A stretch of DNA of 64,000 bases. Source: Pseudomonas guariconensis (lineage in GTDB: Bacteria; Pseudomonadota; Gammaproteobacteria; Pseudomonadales; Pseudomonadaceae). Below are positions 1-10,936 of this stretch, in pieces (position 1 is the stretch's first letter; each line of letters opens with the position of its first letter). The DNA is taken from assembly GCF_024127895.1 (NCBI RefSeq), contig NZ_JAMYBK010000005.1, positions 245,955 to 309,954 on the forward strand. Reading direction: 5' to 3'. The position numbers and the translations under genes are program-made. The notes under the pieces were generated by a model. The model saw only the letters and a list, made by a program, of their open reading frames with translations, was not told where the DNA came from and searched no databases.

Positions 1-1728
<1,728 letters not shown>

Positions 1729-1761
1729 GGGGCCGCCTGGTTTTTCTTGTCGCTTGCCGCT

Positions 1762-1793
1762 AAAAAAGAACCCCGGCACCAGGCCGGGGTTCT
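1762..1793 (-). terminator. Rho-independent terminator of the aroQ-accBC operon
   Basis: An 11-bp stem, AGAACCCCGGC (1767-1777) pairing with GCCGGGGTTCT (1783-1793), lies just past the accC stop. Read on the minus strand it is followed by a run of T (A run 1762-1767 on the plus strand). It sits between the convergent acoR and accC genes. Confidence 0.85.
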
Positions 1794-1811
1794 GTCACCT
1801 CACACGCACGA

Positions 1812-3158
1812 TCACTCCTGGTTGGCCAGTTTGTGCTCGAGGTAGTGGATGTTGACGCCACCTTTGCAGAAACCTTCATCGCGCACCAGGTCACGGTGCA
1901 GCGGGATGTTGGTCTTGATGCCGTCGACCACGATCTCGTCCAGGGCATTGCGCATGCGCGCCATGGCTTCGTCGCGGTCCTTGCCGTAGGTGATCAGCTT
2001 GCCGATCAGCGAGTCGTAGTTCGGCGGGACCGAGTAACCGCTGTACAGGTGCGAGTCGACACGCACGCCATTGCCGCCCGGAGCATGGAAGTGCTTGACG
2101 GTACCTGGGCTCGGGATGAACTTCTTCGGGTCCTCGGCGTTGATCCGGCACTCCAGCGAGTGGCCACGGATGACCACGTCTTCCTGGCGGATCGACAGCT
2201 TGTTGCCAGCGGCGATGCTGAGCATCTCCTTGACGATGTCGATACCGGTGACCATCTCCGAGACCGGGTGCTCGACCTGAACGCGGGTGTTCATCTCGAT
2301 GAAGTAGAAACGACCGTTCTCGTACAGGAACTCGAAGGTACCGGCACCGCGGTAGCCGATCTCGATGCACGCCTGCACGCAGCGGGCGAACACTTCCTGG
2401 CGGGCGTCCTCGTCGATGCCCGGGGCCGGGGCTTCTTCCAGCACCTTCTGGTGACGGCGCTGCAGGGAGCAGTCACGGTCGCCCAGGTGGATGGCGTTGC
2501 CCTGGCCGTCGGAAAGCACCTGGACTTCCACGTGGCGTGGGTTGGTCAGGAACTTCTCCAGGTAGACCATCGGGTTGCCGAAGGCGGCACCGGCTTCGTT
2601 GCGAGTCAGCTTGGCCGCGGCGATCAGGTCTTCTTCCTTGTGCACCACGCGCATGCCGCGACCACCACCGCCACCGGCGGCCTTGATGATCACCGGGTAG
2701 CCTACCTCGCGGGCGATCGCCAGCGCGGTTTCCTCGTCTTCCGGCAGCGGGCCGTCGGAGCCCGGCACGGTCGGCACGCCGGCCTTGATCATCGCGTCCT
2801 TGGCCGAGACCTTGTCGCCCATCAGGCGGATGGTGTCGGCTTTCGGGCCGATGAAGGCGAAGCCGGATTTCTCCACCTGTTCGGCGAAGTCGGCGTTCTC
2901 GGCGAGGAAGCCGTAGCCTGGGTGGATGGCGGTGGCGCCCGTCACTTCGGCAGCGGCGATGATCGCCGGGATGTGCAGGTAGGATTCGCGGGACGACGCC
3001 GGGCCGATGCACACGGACTCGTCAGCCAGGCCCAGGTGCATCAGCTCGCGGTCGGCCGTGGAGTGTACGGCGACGGTCTTGATACCCAGTTCCTTGCAGG
3101 CACGCAGGATACGCAGGGCAATTTCGCCGCGGTTGGCGATCAGAACTTTTTCCAACAT
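1812..3158 (-). CDS. accC: Acetyl-CoA carboxylase, biotin carboxylase subunit
   Basis: ATP-dependent carboxylation of the biotin carried on AccB, the first half-reaction of malonyl-CoA synthesis for fatty acids; cytosolic. The 448-residue product matches the usual ~449. It begins [16 protein letters not shown], has the ATP-grasp glycine-rich loop [12 protein letters not shown] near residue 160 and the [14 protein letters not shown] active-site segment near 290. An upstream in-frame ATG exists (3179), but the ATG at 3158 has GGAGAG at 3165-3170 and gives the canonical N-terminus. It lies 17 bp after accB and is surely co-transcribed with it. Confidence 0.97.
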   Translation of the reverse strand: MLEKVLIANRGEIALRILRACKELGIKTVAVHSTADRELMHLGLADESVCIGPASSRESYLHIPAIIAAAEVTGATAIHPGYGFLAENADFAEQVEKSGFAFIGPKADTIRLMGDKVSAKDAMIKAGVPTVPGSDGPLPEDEETALAIAREVGYPVIIKAAGGGGGRGMRVVHKEEDLIAAAKLTRNEAGAAFGNPMVYLEKFLTNPRHVEVQVLSDGQGNAIHLGDRDCSLQRRHQKVLEEAPAPGIDEDARQEVFARCVQACIEIGYRGAGTFEFLYENGRFYFIEMNTRVQVEHPVSEMVTGIDIVKEMLSIAAGNKLSIRQEDVVIRGHSLECRINAEDPKKFIPSPGTVKHFHAPGGNGVRVDSHLYSGYSVPPNYDSLIGKLITYGKDRDEAMARMRNALDEIVVDGIKTNIPLHRDLVRDEGFCKGGVNIHYLEHKLANQE

Positions 3159-3175
3159 CGCAGGCTCTCCGCGGT

Positions 3176-3643
3176 TCAAACGATGGTGAACAGCGGCTGG
3201 TCGAACTCAACCGGCTGACCGTCTTCCACCAGGATGGCGTCGATGACACCGCCGACATCGGCTTCGATGTGGTTCATCATCTTCATGGCTTCGACGATGC
3301 ACAGGGTATCGCCTTTCTTCACGGTCTGACCGACTTCGGCGAAGTTGGCCGAGGTCGGCGAAGGCTTGCGGTAGAAGGTGCCGACCATCGGCGAGCGAAC
3401 CACGGTGCCTTTGAGGGCCGGTGCGGCGGCAGCGGCTTCGGCGACCGGCGCGGCGGCAACCGGGGCTACGGCAGCGGCCACGGGCGCGGCGACCGGCGCC
3501 GGGGCGGCGAAGAACTGCTGGCCGGCCGGGGTCTTGCTGTGACGGCTGATGCGAACGGACTCTTCGCCTTCCTTGATCTCCAGTTCGTCGATGCCAGACT
3601 CTTCCAGCAGTTCGATCAGCTTCTTGACTTTACGGATATCCAT
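3176..3643 (-). CDS. accB: Acetyl-CoA carboxylase biotin carboxyl carrier protein
   Basis: Carries biotin between AccC and the carboxyltransferase AccAD. The 155-residue protein has the short N-terminal helical region ([17 protein letters not shown]), then an Ala/Pro-rich flexible linker of ~35 residues. The C-terminal biotinyl domain contains [10 protein letters not shown]; its second-Met-flanked lysine is the site biotinylated by BirA. GGGAG lies upstream of the ATG at a good distance. It is the first gene of the accBC pair and is separated from aroQ by ~98 bp holding a small stem-loop and paired GAAAACG repeats. Confidence 0.97.
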   Translation of the reverse strand: MDIRKVKKLIELLEESGIDELEIKEGEESVRISRHSKTPAGQQFFAAPAPVAAPVAAAVAPVAAAPVAEAAAAAPALKGTVVRSPMVGTFYRKPSPTSANFAEVGQTVKKGDTLCIVEAMKMMNHIEADVGGVIDAILVEDGQPVEFDQPLFTIV

Positions 3644-3681
3644 TAATCATCAACTCCCAAGGTTCGGTCGGGGACGTAATT

Positions 3682-3728
3682 GAAAACGTGTCGAAAACGT
3701 TTTTCCAAACCCCGGCCCGAAGGGGCCG
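3682..3728 (-). promoter_or_regulatory. Possible attenuator and repeat pair between aroQ and accB
   Basis: Two direct GAAAACG repeats (3682-3688 and 3693-3699), centred 11 bp apart, lie upstream of accB. Just after the aroQ stop is a stem-loop, CGGCCC/GGGCCG with a 4-base loop (3713-3728). Read on the minus strand the stem is followed only by GGGTTTGG, so termination would be weak or partial. One helical turn between the repeats would suit a regulator dimer, but no known operator matches. Function is inference. Confidence 0.3.
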
Positions 3729-3741
3729 AGGCCTTGTGTCA

Positions 3742-4194
3742 TCAGGGCTGTGCGTTGGCAGCCAGGTATTCCAGCGCAGACTCCAGGGCCAACCGGTAGC
3801 CGGTGGCGCCCAGGCCGCAGATCACCCCTACGGCGACATCGGAGAAGTAGGAGTGATGACGGAACGGTTCGCGTTTGTGCACGTTCGAGAGGTGCACTTC
3901 GATGAATGGGATGCTCACCGCGAGCAATGCGTCACGTAATGCGACGCTGGTGTGGGTGAACGCCGCCGGATTGATCAGGATGAAGTCCACGCCTTCGTTG
4001 CGGGCGGCGTGGATGCGGTCGATCAGTTCGTACTCGGCATTGCTCTGCAGGTATTGCAGGTGGTGACCGGCGGCGCGGGCACGCTGCTCCAGGTCCTGGT
4101 TGATCTGGGCCAGGGTCACGGCGCCGTAGTGGCCCGGTTCGCGGGTACCGAGCAGGTTGAGGTTGGGGCCGTGCAGCACCAGTAGGGTCGCCAT
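3742..4194 (-). CDS. aroQ: 3-dehydroquinate dehydratase, type II
   Basis: Third step of the shikimate pathway: dehydroquinate to dehydroshikimate. The 150-residue length and the N-terminal [19 protein letters not shown] are typical of the small dodecameric type II enzyme. The catalytic Tyr lies in the GHYG loop, and the second active-site segment [17 protein letters not shown] and the C-terminal [17 protein letters not shown] are intact. The start at 4194 (MATLLVLHG) was chosen over an upstream in-frame start at 4251 because AAGGAA lies 7 bases before it and it gives the normal N-terminus. It heads the aroQ-accB-accC set, an arrangement known in Pseudomonas. Confidence 0.96.
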   Translation of the reverse strand: MATLLVLHGPNLNLLGTREPGHYGAVTLAQINQDLEQRARAAGHHLQYLQSNAEYELIDRIHAARNEGVDFILINPAAFTHTSVALRDALLAVSIPFIEVHLSNVHKREPFRHHSYFSDVAVGVICGLGATGYRLALESALEYLAANAQP

Positions 4195-4350
4195 CTGCGG
4201 ATTCCTTGATTTTGTAGGGCAATACGACATAGCGCGGCGACTATGCCGCAAGAGCAGAGGAGTGTCCAGTTCCCGGCAATACGCAGCACGATGTCCGAGG
4301 TTCGCGCAAAGTATGTGACCAGATGATTAAATCTGGTCACCGCTGCAATG

Positions 4351-4370
4351 AAAAATCCCGCCTCGCGGGA
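4351..4370 (-). terminator. Rho-independent terminator of dsbD
   Basis: A 6-bp stem TCCCGC/GCGGGA with a 3-base loop (4356-4370) lies 2 bp past the dsbD stop. On the minus strand it is followed by TTTTTC (A run 4351-4355). It separates dsbD from the aroQ operon. Confidence 0.8.
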
Positions 4371-4372
4371 AG

Positions 4373-6160
4373 TTATAGACCCAGATCGCTGCGCACGCGC
4401 ACCAGATGATTGGCAAATTCCGTGGCATTTATCTCGCCAATGACCCGATCAGCGGTCATTTCGCTGCCGTTCGCTGCAAAGAACAACAGGGCCGGTGGGC
4501 CGAACAGCTGGTAGCGGTCGAGCAGGGCGCGTTGCTGGGCGTTGCTCTCGGTGATATCGAAGCGCAGCAGCTTGAAGGCGCCCAGTTGCGCCTGGACCTG
4601 CGGGGCATTGAGCACTTCGTGCTCGATCACCTTGCAACTGATGCACCAGTCGGCGTACCAGTCCAGCAGCACCGGCTGGCCGGCGGCCTTGGCCTCGGCC
4701 AGGGCGGCATCCAGCGCCGCGGGCGTGCTGAGGGTCTGCCAGGCGCTGGCCGTGCTGGCGGCCGGGTTACCGGCGCTGCTCGCGGGCGTGGGGGGTGGCA
4801 GCGGGCGCAGTGGGTCGCCGCGACCGCTCAAGGCGCCGTACCAGCAGGCCAGGGCATAGACCAGCAGGGCCAGGCCGAGCAATTGCGCCAGGCGCTGGCG
4901 GGGCGTCTTGACCACGAATTCCAGGGCGCCGAGGAACAGCGCCACCCCGGCGGCCAGCAGGCCGACCAGCAGCAGTGTCACGGGGCCAGGCAGCACGCGG
5001 CTGAGCAGGCCGATGGCCAGGCCCAGCAGGAGCACGCCGATGGCGTTCTTGACCGTGTTCAACCAGGGGCCGCTCTTGGGCAGCCAGGCCGCGCCACCGG
5101 TGGCCACCAGCAGCAGGGGGGCGCCCATGCCCAGGCCGAGGGCGAACAGTTTCAATGCCCCGCCCAGGGCATCGCCGCTGGCGCTGATGTACAGCAAGGC
5201 GCCGGCCAGCGGCGCCGATACGCAGGGCGATACCAGCAGGCTGGAGAGCACGCCGAGCACCGCGGCGCCCAGCAGCGAGCCGCCCCGGGTGCGGTTGGCG
5301 AGGCTGTTCAGGCGATTGCCCAGGGCCTGGGGCAGCTTCAGCTCGAACAGGCCGAACATGGCCAGGGCGAACAGCACGAAGAACAGCGCGAAGGGCACCA
5401 GCACCCAGGCCGACTGCAGGCGTGCCTGCAGGTTGAGACTGGCGCCGAATACGCCCATCAGCGCGCCGAGCACGGCGAAGCTGGCGGCCATCGGCAGCAC
5501 GTAGGCCAGCGACAGGGACAGGCCGCGCCAGCCACCGACCTGGCCGCGCAGCACCACCCCAGAGAGGATCGGCAGCATGGGCAGCACGCAGGGGGTGAAG
5601 GTCAGGCCGACACCGGCGAGGAAGAACAGCAGCAGCGACTGCCAGCTCCAGCCCTTCTCGTCGCCGAGGGGAAGCGCGCCGGGCTTGCCGCCTTCGCCGC
5701 CGATGCTCAGCCGTTCGGTTTCCGGGGGGTAGCACAGGCCCTTGTCGGCGCAGCCCTGGTAGCCCACCAGCAGGGTGAAGGCGCGCAGGTCCGAGGCGTT
5801 GCGCGGCAGTTCGATGTCGAGCACGCCGTGGTACACCTCGACGTCACCGAAGAACTCGTCGTGCTTGGCTTCGCCGTTGGGGATCCGCGGTGCGCCGAGG
5901 ACGATGTCGGTGGGCTCGGTATGGAACTGGAAGCGGTGGCGGTAGAGGTAGTAGCCGTCGGCGGCGACGAAGCGCAGCTTGATGGTCTGGGCATCGGCAT
6001 GCACCAGGCTGAGCTTGAAGGCTTCGTGGACGGGCAGGAAGTCGGCGTTGTTGGACGACGAGGCGGCCCCGAGGGTGGCGCTGGGGCGGTTGTCGAGCAG
6101 GCCGCTGGCGAAGGCGGGGCTGGCCAGCAGCAGGAACAGCAGGAAAAACAGGCGGCGCAT
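4373..6160 (-). CDS. dsbD: Thiol:disulfide interchange protein DsbD
   Basis: Moves electrons from cytoplasmic thioredoxin across the inner membrane to periplasmic DsbC/DsbG and cytochrome c maturation. The 595-residue protein has a signal peptide (MRRLFFLLFLLLASPAFA). A periplasmic alpha domain carries the Cys pair in GCADKGLCYPPE (~residues 137-144). An eight-helix membrane beta domain contains the buried Cys motifs TPCVLPMLP and SPCVSAPLAG. The C-terminal thioredoxin domain has WYADWCISCK (~residue 510). The start at 6160 gives a clean signal peptide; the in-frame ATG upstream at 6229 would bury it. All redox cysteines are present. Confidence 0.95.
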   Translation of the reverse strand: MRRLFFLLFLLLASPAFASGLLDNRPSATLGAASSSNNADFLPVHEAFKLSLVHADAQTIKLRFVAADGYYLYRHRFQFHTEPTDIVLGAPRIPNGEAKHDEFFGDVEVYHGVLDIELPRNASDLRAFTLLVGYQGCADKGLCYPPETERLSIGGEGGKPGALPLGDEKGWSWQSLLLFFLAGVGLTFTPCVLPMLPILSGVVLRGQVGGWRGLSLSLAYVLPMAASFAVLGALMGVFGASLNLQARLQSAWVLVPFALFFVLFALAMFGLFELKLPQALGNRLNSLANRTRGGSLLGAAVLGVLSSLLVSPCVSAPLAGALLYISASGDALGGALKLFALGLGMGAPLLLVATGGAAWLPKSGPWLNTVKNAIGVLLLGLAIGLLSRVLPGPVTLLLVGLLAAGVALFLGALEFVVKTPRQRLAQLLGLALLVYALACWYGALSGRGDPLRPLPPPTPASSAGNPAASTASAWQTLSTPAALDAALAEAKAAGQPVLLDWYADWCISCKVIEHEVLNAPQVQAQLGAFKLLRFDITESNAQQRALLDRYQLFGPPALLFFAANGSEMTADRVIGEINATEFANHLVRVRSDLGL

Positions 6161-6299
6161 GGCGGACTCGCGAGGTGGAACCTGGGCGCATGATAGCGGA
6201 GTTGCCTGGGGTTGGGGGCGAAGCTGCAAGCTGATCGGCGCCGCTTGTCATGGCTGTGCTCGGCTCAAATGGGCGCCGCTTGCTTTTTCTTGCCGCGCC

Positions 6300-8261
6300 T
6301 CAGAGGCGAAACGCCCGCACCGCCGTATTCAGCTCGCCACCCAGCTTGAGCAGTTGCTCCCCTTGCTCGCGTCCTTCGCCGATACGTTGCAGGTTGTCTT
6401 CGCCCAGTGCGTGGATCCGCTCGCTGTGATCGCGGATCTCGCTCACCGCGCCGCTCTGCTGTGCGGTCACGTCGGCGATGCGCACTGCGGTATCGGCAAT
6501 GGTGCGAATGGCGCTGACGATCTCGTCCAGCGCACCATCGGCGGCCTGGGCCTGGCTGGCGGTGGTCTCGGCGTGTTCCAGCTGGGCGCGCATACCCTCC
6601 ACCGACTCGCGGGCAGCCTGCTGCAGGCGGTCGATCAGCGCCTGGATCTCGCCTGTGGCACCTGTGGTGCGCTGGGCCAGCGAGCGCACCTCATCGGCGA
6701 CCACGGCGAAACCTCGGCCCATCTCGCCGGCTCGCGCTGCTTCGATCGCGGCATTGAGGGCCAGCAGGTTGGTCTGCTCGGCGATGGCGCGGATCACCGT
6801 CAGTACACCGCCGATCGTGGCCGACTCCTCGGCCAGTTGCTCGATCATCTGCGCATTGCCCTGGACCTCATCCACCAGCGCGCGCAAGCCGGACAGGCTC
6901 TGGCCGATCACCGCCTGGCCCTGTTCCACCGCGCGGCCGGCGTCGCGGCTGGCGTCGGCGGCCGAGCTGGCATCGCCGGCGACTTGCTGGATGGTCGCCT
7001 CCAGCTCGCCCAGGGCATCGCGGATCTGCGCAGTGTCGCCGGCCTGGCGCTCGGCGCCGTGGTGCAGGGCGGTGCTCATGCCGGCCAGGGCGTGGCTGCT
7101 GCCGGCCACCTGCTCGGCGTTGTGGCGAAGGGTGCCGACCAGCTCCACCAGGTACTGGCGCAGGCGGTTGAGCGACGCCTGGATGTCGTGCAGCTCGCGG
7201 TTGGTACGGCCCAGGGCGATGGCCTCGGCGAAGTCGCCCTCGGCCCAGCGCGACAGCGCCGGGGCCAGGCCGGTCAGGGTACGGGCCAGGCGGCGCTGGA
7301 GGGTATCGACGAGCAGGGCGATCAGCAGGATCAGGCCGATCATCAGGCCCTGGATCAGGCGCACTTCGCTGGCGATCGTCGCGTGCTGGCCGCGCACCTG
7401 CGGCTCCAGGCCGGCGATGGCCTGTTGCACGGCGCCCAGGCGCTCGCCAGTGCTGGCGGCCAGGGCGGCGCGGCGCTCGATCTGCTCGCGGGTGCGCTGC
7501 AGTTCGGCAGGGTAGCGGCCCAGCAGGCTGTGCAGCTCCCGTTTGAGGCCCACCGCGACATCCTCGCGTTGATCGCTGGCTTGGGTCTCCAGGCCCATCA
7601 GGGCGGCGAAGTCGTCGGCGTTGGACTCGGCTGCGCGGGTCACGCCCAGCAAGGGCAGGCTGTCGATCACCTGGGCCTGGGCGCGGATCGCTTGCAGTTC
7701 GCGTTCGACTTCGTCGGCAAGCTCGGCGCGGCCACTGCTGACCAGCTTGTCCCGGGCCAGGGACAGGCGCCCCAGGTGCAGGCTGGCGTCGAACAGTGGC
7801 ACGAGGTAGCGCTCGGCCTCGGGGTTGGCGCTGTCGCGCGCGTAAGTGGCCAATTGCTCGAAGTTGGCGCCAAGTTCACGCTCGGCCTGCAGCAGCAGGG
7901 CCTGGGGATCGCCGGCCAGCTTGCCGGCGGCGAGCAGCTCGTTGGCGGTGAACGCTTGCAGGTGGTCCAGGCTGGGGCGCAACTGGTCGGCCAGCGCTTC
8001 GGGCCAGTCGGCCAGGGCTGCCTGCAACTGCGTGTTGGCCGCCATGGCTGCGGCGTGGCGCAGGGCGTCGCCGCTGCCCAGGTAGGCCTGGATGTTGCTC
8101 GCCGCATCGTTCTGGAACTGCTGCGACAGGCCCAGGTAGCGCTCCATCAATTGGTAGGGACGCTCCAGGGCGCGTTGCGACCACCACAGGGTCGCAGCCA
8201 GGGCGATACAGACGGTCACCAGCAGCAGGGTGTTGAAATTGGTCAGCCACTTCAGGCGCAT
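6300..8261 (-). CDS. Methyl-accepting chemotaxis protein, helical sensor domain
   Basis: Transmembrane chemoreceptor feeding the CheA/CheW pathway. The 653-residue protein has an N-terminal membrane helix (~8-28). A ~275-residue, largely alpha-helical periplasmic region follows, rich in Leu, Ala and Gln and without cache-type motifs. A second membrane helix lies near residue 305 ([13 protein letters not shown]), then a HAMP-like linker. The cytoplasmic hairpin carries the conserved tip [19 protein letters not shown]. The length and all-helical character of the sensor suit the HBM (helical bimodular) class, which in pseudomonads often binds organic acids; that assignment is inference. The gene stands alone, divergent from the DUF2333 gene. 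Confidence 0.88.
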   Translation of the reverse strand: MRLKWLTNFNTLLLVTVCIALAATLWWSQRALERPYQLMERYLGLSQQFQNDAASNIQAYLGSGDALRHAAAMAANTQLQAALADWPEALADQLRPSLDHLQAFTANELLAAGKLAGDPQALLLQAERELGANFEQLATYARDSANPEAERYLVPLFDASLHLGRLSLARDKLVSSGRAELADEVERELQAIRAQAQVIDSLPLLGVTRAAESNADDFAALMGLETQASDQREDVAVGLKRELHSLLGRYPAELQRTREQIERRAALAASTGERLGAVQQAIAGLEPQVRGQHATIASEVRLIQGLMIGLILLIALLVDTLQRRLARTLTGLAPALSRWAEGDFAEAIALGRTNRELHDIQASLNRLRQYLVELVGTLRHNAEQVAGSSHALAGMSTALHHGAERQAGDTAQIRDALGELEATIQQVAGDASSAADASRDAGRAVEQGQAVIGQSLSGLRALVDEVQGNAQMIEQLAEESATIGGVLTVIRAIAEQTNLLALNAAIEAARAGEMGRGFAVVADEVRSLAQRTTGATGEIQALIDRLQQAARESVEGMRAQLEHAETTASQAQAADGALDEIVSAIRTIADTAVRIADVTAQQSGAVSEIRDHSERIHALGEDNLQRIGEGREQGEQLLKLGGELNTAVRAFRL

Positions 8262-8544
8262 AGCCGAGAACTTCCAGCGGGGATGGAGAGGTAGGTGCCT
8301 GAAGTTATTGCGGTTTTGTGACGAGGTGATGACGGAGGCGGATAAAAGTGGCGTTTTGCCTTTATTCGCTATTGCTGTTCACGGGCACGCCCGATGGCCC
8401 GGCTATTTGGGGGCCTGGGTCATTGGTCGCTTATGCATACGCCGGTGTCTGCTTTATAGTGCTGCCACGCGGGCTTGCGGTGGCACCCTGGCCGAGGCTG
8501 GAGGTCCAAGCCCCTGAACGTCGTGACTGATTAAGGATATAGCC

Positions 8545-9612
8545 ATGCTGGACTGGAAAAACCGCGAGGCCAAGGCCGAGCCCCGCGAGCGGGTCGATGC
8601 CCGTGGCGCTGCTACCCGTAGTTACCTTGGCGGCCTGTGGAGCCGTGCCCTGGGCACCCTGATCGGCCTGTACCTGCTGGTGTGCATCGGCCTGAGCTGG
8701 TACTGGAGCCAGGAGCCGGACCTGTTCCCGGTGCAGCAGAACGCCCAGGCCGCGGCCGAGCGCAGCAACCAGCAGATGGTGGTTGGCTATACCACCATCG
8801 AGACCCTCAAGACCGTGGCCGGCACCTTGCTGGACAAGCCGGGCGGCTATATCTCCAACGACCGCTTCCCGCCTGGGCTGTGGATGGACAATATGCCCAG
8901 CTGGGAATACGGCGTGCTGGTCCAGGTGCGCGACCTGGCCCGCGCTCTGCGCAAGGACTTCGCCCGCTCCCAGTCGCAATCCACCGAGGATGCCGACCTG
9001 GCCAAGGCCGAGCCGCGCTTCAACTTCGACAACAAGAGCTGGATCCTGCCGTCCAGCGAGTCGGAGTTCGAGGAGGGCCTCAAGTCGCTGACCCGCTACC
9101 AGTCCCGCCTGGCCGCCGGCGACCAGGGCGCGATCTTCTATACCCGCGCCGACAACCTGAACAACTGGCTGGGCGACGTGGCCACGCGCCTGGGTTCGCT
9201 GTCCCAGCGCCTGTCGGCCAGCGTTGGCCGGGTCAAGCTCAACAGCACCCTGAAGACCGAGTCGGTGGTCGCAGGCCAGGCGCCGCAGGTCGACGAAGAG
9301 CTGGTGGAAACGCCCTGGCTGCAGATCGACAACGTGTTCTACGAGGCCCGTGGCCAGGCCTGGGCGCTGTCCCACCTGCTGCGCGCCATCGAGGTGGACT
9401 TCGCCGATGTGTTGGCGAAGAAGAACGCCACCGTCAGCGTACGCCAGATCATCCGTGAGCTGGAGGCCTCCCAGGAGGCACTGTGGAGCCCGATGGTGCT
9501 CAACGGCAGCGGCTTCGGCATGTGGGCCAACCACTCGCTGGTGATGGCCAACTACATTTCCCGGGCCAACGCCGCGGTCATCGACCTGCGTCAACTGCTG
9601 TCGCAGGGCTGA
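8545..9612 (+). CDS. DUF2333 family membrane-anchored protein
   Basis: Conserved gammaproteobacterial protein of unknown function. The 355-residue product has ~35 hydrophilic N-terminal residues, one membrane helix (GTLIGLYLLVCIGLSWYW, ~37-55) and a long soluble, probably periplasmic, region. The ATG at 8545 has AAGGAT 8 bases upstream. The stop is 2 bp before the NUDIX start, so the two are translationally coupled. A TATAGT at 8455-8460 could be a -10 element, but no good -35 matches. The family is recognised from its overall sequence; I see no catalytic motif. Confidence 0.8.
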   Translation: MLDWKNREAKAEPRERVDARGAATRSYLGGLWSRALGTLIGLYLLVCIGLSWYWSQEPDLFPVQQNAQAAAERSNQQMVVGYTTIETLKTVAGTLLDKPGGYISNDRFPPGLWMDNMPSWEYGVLVQVRDLARALRKDFARSQSQSTEDADLAKAEPRFNFDNKSWILPSSESEFEEGLKSLTRYQSRLAAGDQGAIFYTRADNLNNWLGDVATRLGSLSQRLSASVGRVKLNSTLKTESVVAGQAPQVDEELVETPWLQIDNVFYEARGQAWALSHLLRAIEVDFADVLAKKNATVSVRQIIRELEASQEALWSPMVLNGSGFGMWANHSLVMANYISRANAAVIDLRQLLSQG

Positions 9613-9614
9613 GG

Positions 9615-10151
9615 ATGACCATCAGCCCAGCCGAGGCCGCGCATCGTGCGGCCTCGGATCGTGAATCGGTCGCCTGGGTCGACGAGGCCGACCGCCTGCT
9701 CGGCGCCCTGCCACGGGCCGAACTGCGCGAGCGTGGCCTGATCGGCCGCTGCACCTTCATCCTGCTGTTCAACAGTGCCGGCGAGCTGTGCGTGCATCGG
9801 CGCACCCTGAGCAAGGCGCTGTATCCCGGCTACTGGGACGTGGCTGCCGGGGGCATGGTGGCGGCCGGGGAGAGCTACGCGGAGTCGGCGGCGCGTGAAC
9901 TGGAGGAGGAGCTGGGCATCGGTGGCGTCGAGTTGCGCTTTCATGAGCGCTTCTACTTCGACCAGCCCGACAACCGCCTGTGGTGCGCGGTGTTCTCGGC
10001 GGTTTCCGATGCGCCGCTGCGGCTGCAGCCGGAGGAGGTCAGCGAGGCGCGTTTCGTCAGCATCGCCCGGGCCGAGGCCGACAGCCTGGTCCAGCCGTAC
10101 TGCCCCGACTCGCTGGCCGCCTTGCAGCGCTACAAGGCGGGGTTGCGTTAG
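9615..10151 (+). CDS. NUDIX hydrolase, YfcD-like
   Basis: Hydrolyses a nucleoside diphosphate linked to some moiety; the substrate cannot be read from sequence. The 178-residue protein holds a complete NUDIX box in GGMVAAGESYAESAARELEE followed by ELGI (~residues 78-101). That region has the REXXEE core that binds divalent metal. The surrounding FNSAGELCVHRRTLSKALYPGYWD and the C-terminal FVSIARAEAD resemble E. coli YfcD. The ATG at 9615 was chosen because it follows the DUF2333 stop by 2 bp and removes a long out-of-character extension. Confidence 0.88.
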   Translation: MTISPAEAAHRAASDRESVAWVDEADRLLGALPRAELRERGLIGRCTFILLFNSAGELCVHRRTLSKALYPGYWDVAAGGMVAAGESYAESAARELEEELGIGGVELRFHERFYFDQPDNRLWCAVFSAVSDAPLRLQPEEVSEARFVSIARAEADSLVQPYCPDSLAALQRYKAGLR

Positions 10152-10256
10152 TGTTTGGGGCACGAAGCGGCCCCAGGATTGCCAAAGCACCGCTCGACTG
10201 ACTGGCCTACCCGCGAAGGGGTCGCAAAACATTCGTAAAATGGCACATCCGGGTAC

Positions 10257-10322
10257 TTAGCAACCGGCGGATTTATCGTTAAACTGCGCGCCCTTTTCGG
10301 GCTGCCGCAGGACCTGCGGCAG
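10257..10322 (+). promoter_or_regulatory. Candidate yciH promoter and structured leader
   Basis: TTAGCA (10257-10262) and TAAACT (10280-10285) are spaced 17 bp, each matching the sigma-70 hexamers at 4 of 6 positions, with a GC-rich discriminator after. The predicted transcript begins with an inverted repeat, CTGCCGCA/TGCGGCAG (about 10301-10322), about 90 bases before the GTG start of yciH. It has no U-tract, so it is not a terminator. Confidence 0.4.
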
Positions 10323-10409
10323 TAGCGCTGCCCCTGCCAGAGTGGGGCTTCGCGGTCGGCCCTGGCTCCAGGCGTCGACCAGTTTTTGTCCTCAGCAAGA
10401 GGAACAAAA

Positions 10410-10781
10410 GTGGCCAAGAAAGCTTCTTCCTTCGCCGCCCTTGGCGGTCTTGTGTACTCCACCGATGCCGGTCGGCATTGCCCGGACTGTGGCAAGCCGG
10501 TGGACGCCTGCATCTGCAAGCAACAGGTCATCCCCGCAGGGGATGGGATCGCCCGTGTGCGCCGCGAAAGCAAAGGCCGGGGCGGCAAGACCGTGACCAC
10601 CATCAGCGGCGTGCCGCTGCCCCTGGACCAGCTCAAGGAGCTGGCCAGCAACCTCAAGCGCCGTTGCGGCACCGGGGGCGCGCTGAAGGATGGGGTCATC
10701 GAGATCCAGGGCGACCACGTCGAGCTGCTGCTCGCCGAGCTGGCCAAGCAGGGCTTCAAGGCGAAGAAATCCGGCGGCTGA
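10410..10781 (+). CDS. yciH: SUI1/YciH-family translation factor
   Basis: Bacterial relative of eukaryotic eIF1, thought to affect start-site fidelity or ribosome function. The 123-residue protein begins with a Cys-rich patch (RHCPDCGKPVDACIC, a possible zinc knuckle). The SUI1 fold follows, with GKTVTTISGVPL, LKRRCGTGGALKDG and IEIQGDH, the family signature. I place the start at the GTG at 10410 because AAGAGG lies 6 bases before it; the longer frame from TTG 10386 has no ribosome site. The gene is unlinked in function to its neighbours. Confidence 0.92.
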   Translation: MAKKASSFAALGGLVYSTDAGRHCPDCGKPVDACICKQQVIPAGDGIARVRRESKGRGGKTVTTISGVPLPLDQLKELASNLKRRCGTGGALKDGVIEIQGDHVELLLAELAKQGFKAKKSGG

Positions 10782-10936
10782 TGCCGGTTGCGCGATTTTT
10801 TGCCCTGGGCTTTCTAAACTCGTTCCCGTAGCCAGGGTCTATCCCTGGACACGGGCGAATCGTCATTTTCAGTTTCTACACTGCATCCGCCTCCTGCGCG
10901 GGGCAGTGTCTTCGACTTTATCTACAGGGGACTTGA

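Noticed and set aside
1833..3218. Long open frame opposite accC
   Set aside because: A shadow of the real gene caused by high GC third positions; the minus frame has full AccC homology.
6296..6309. CGCCT/AGGCG hairpin at the end of the first chemoreceptor gene
   Set aside because: The stem includes the stop codon, is only 5 bp and has no T tract on the relevant side.
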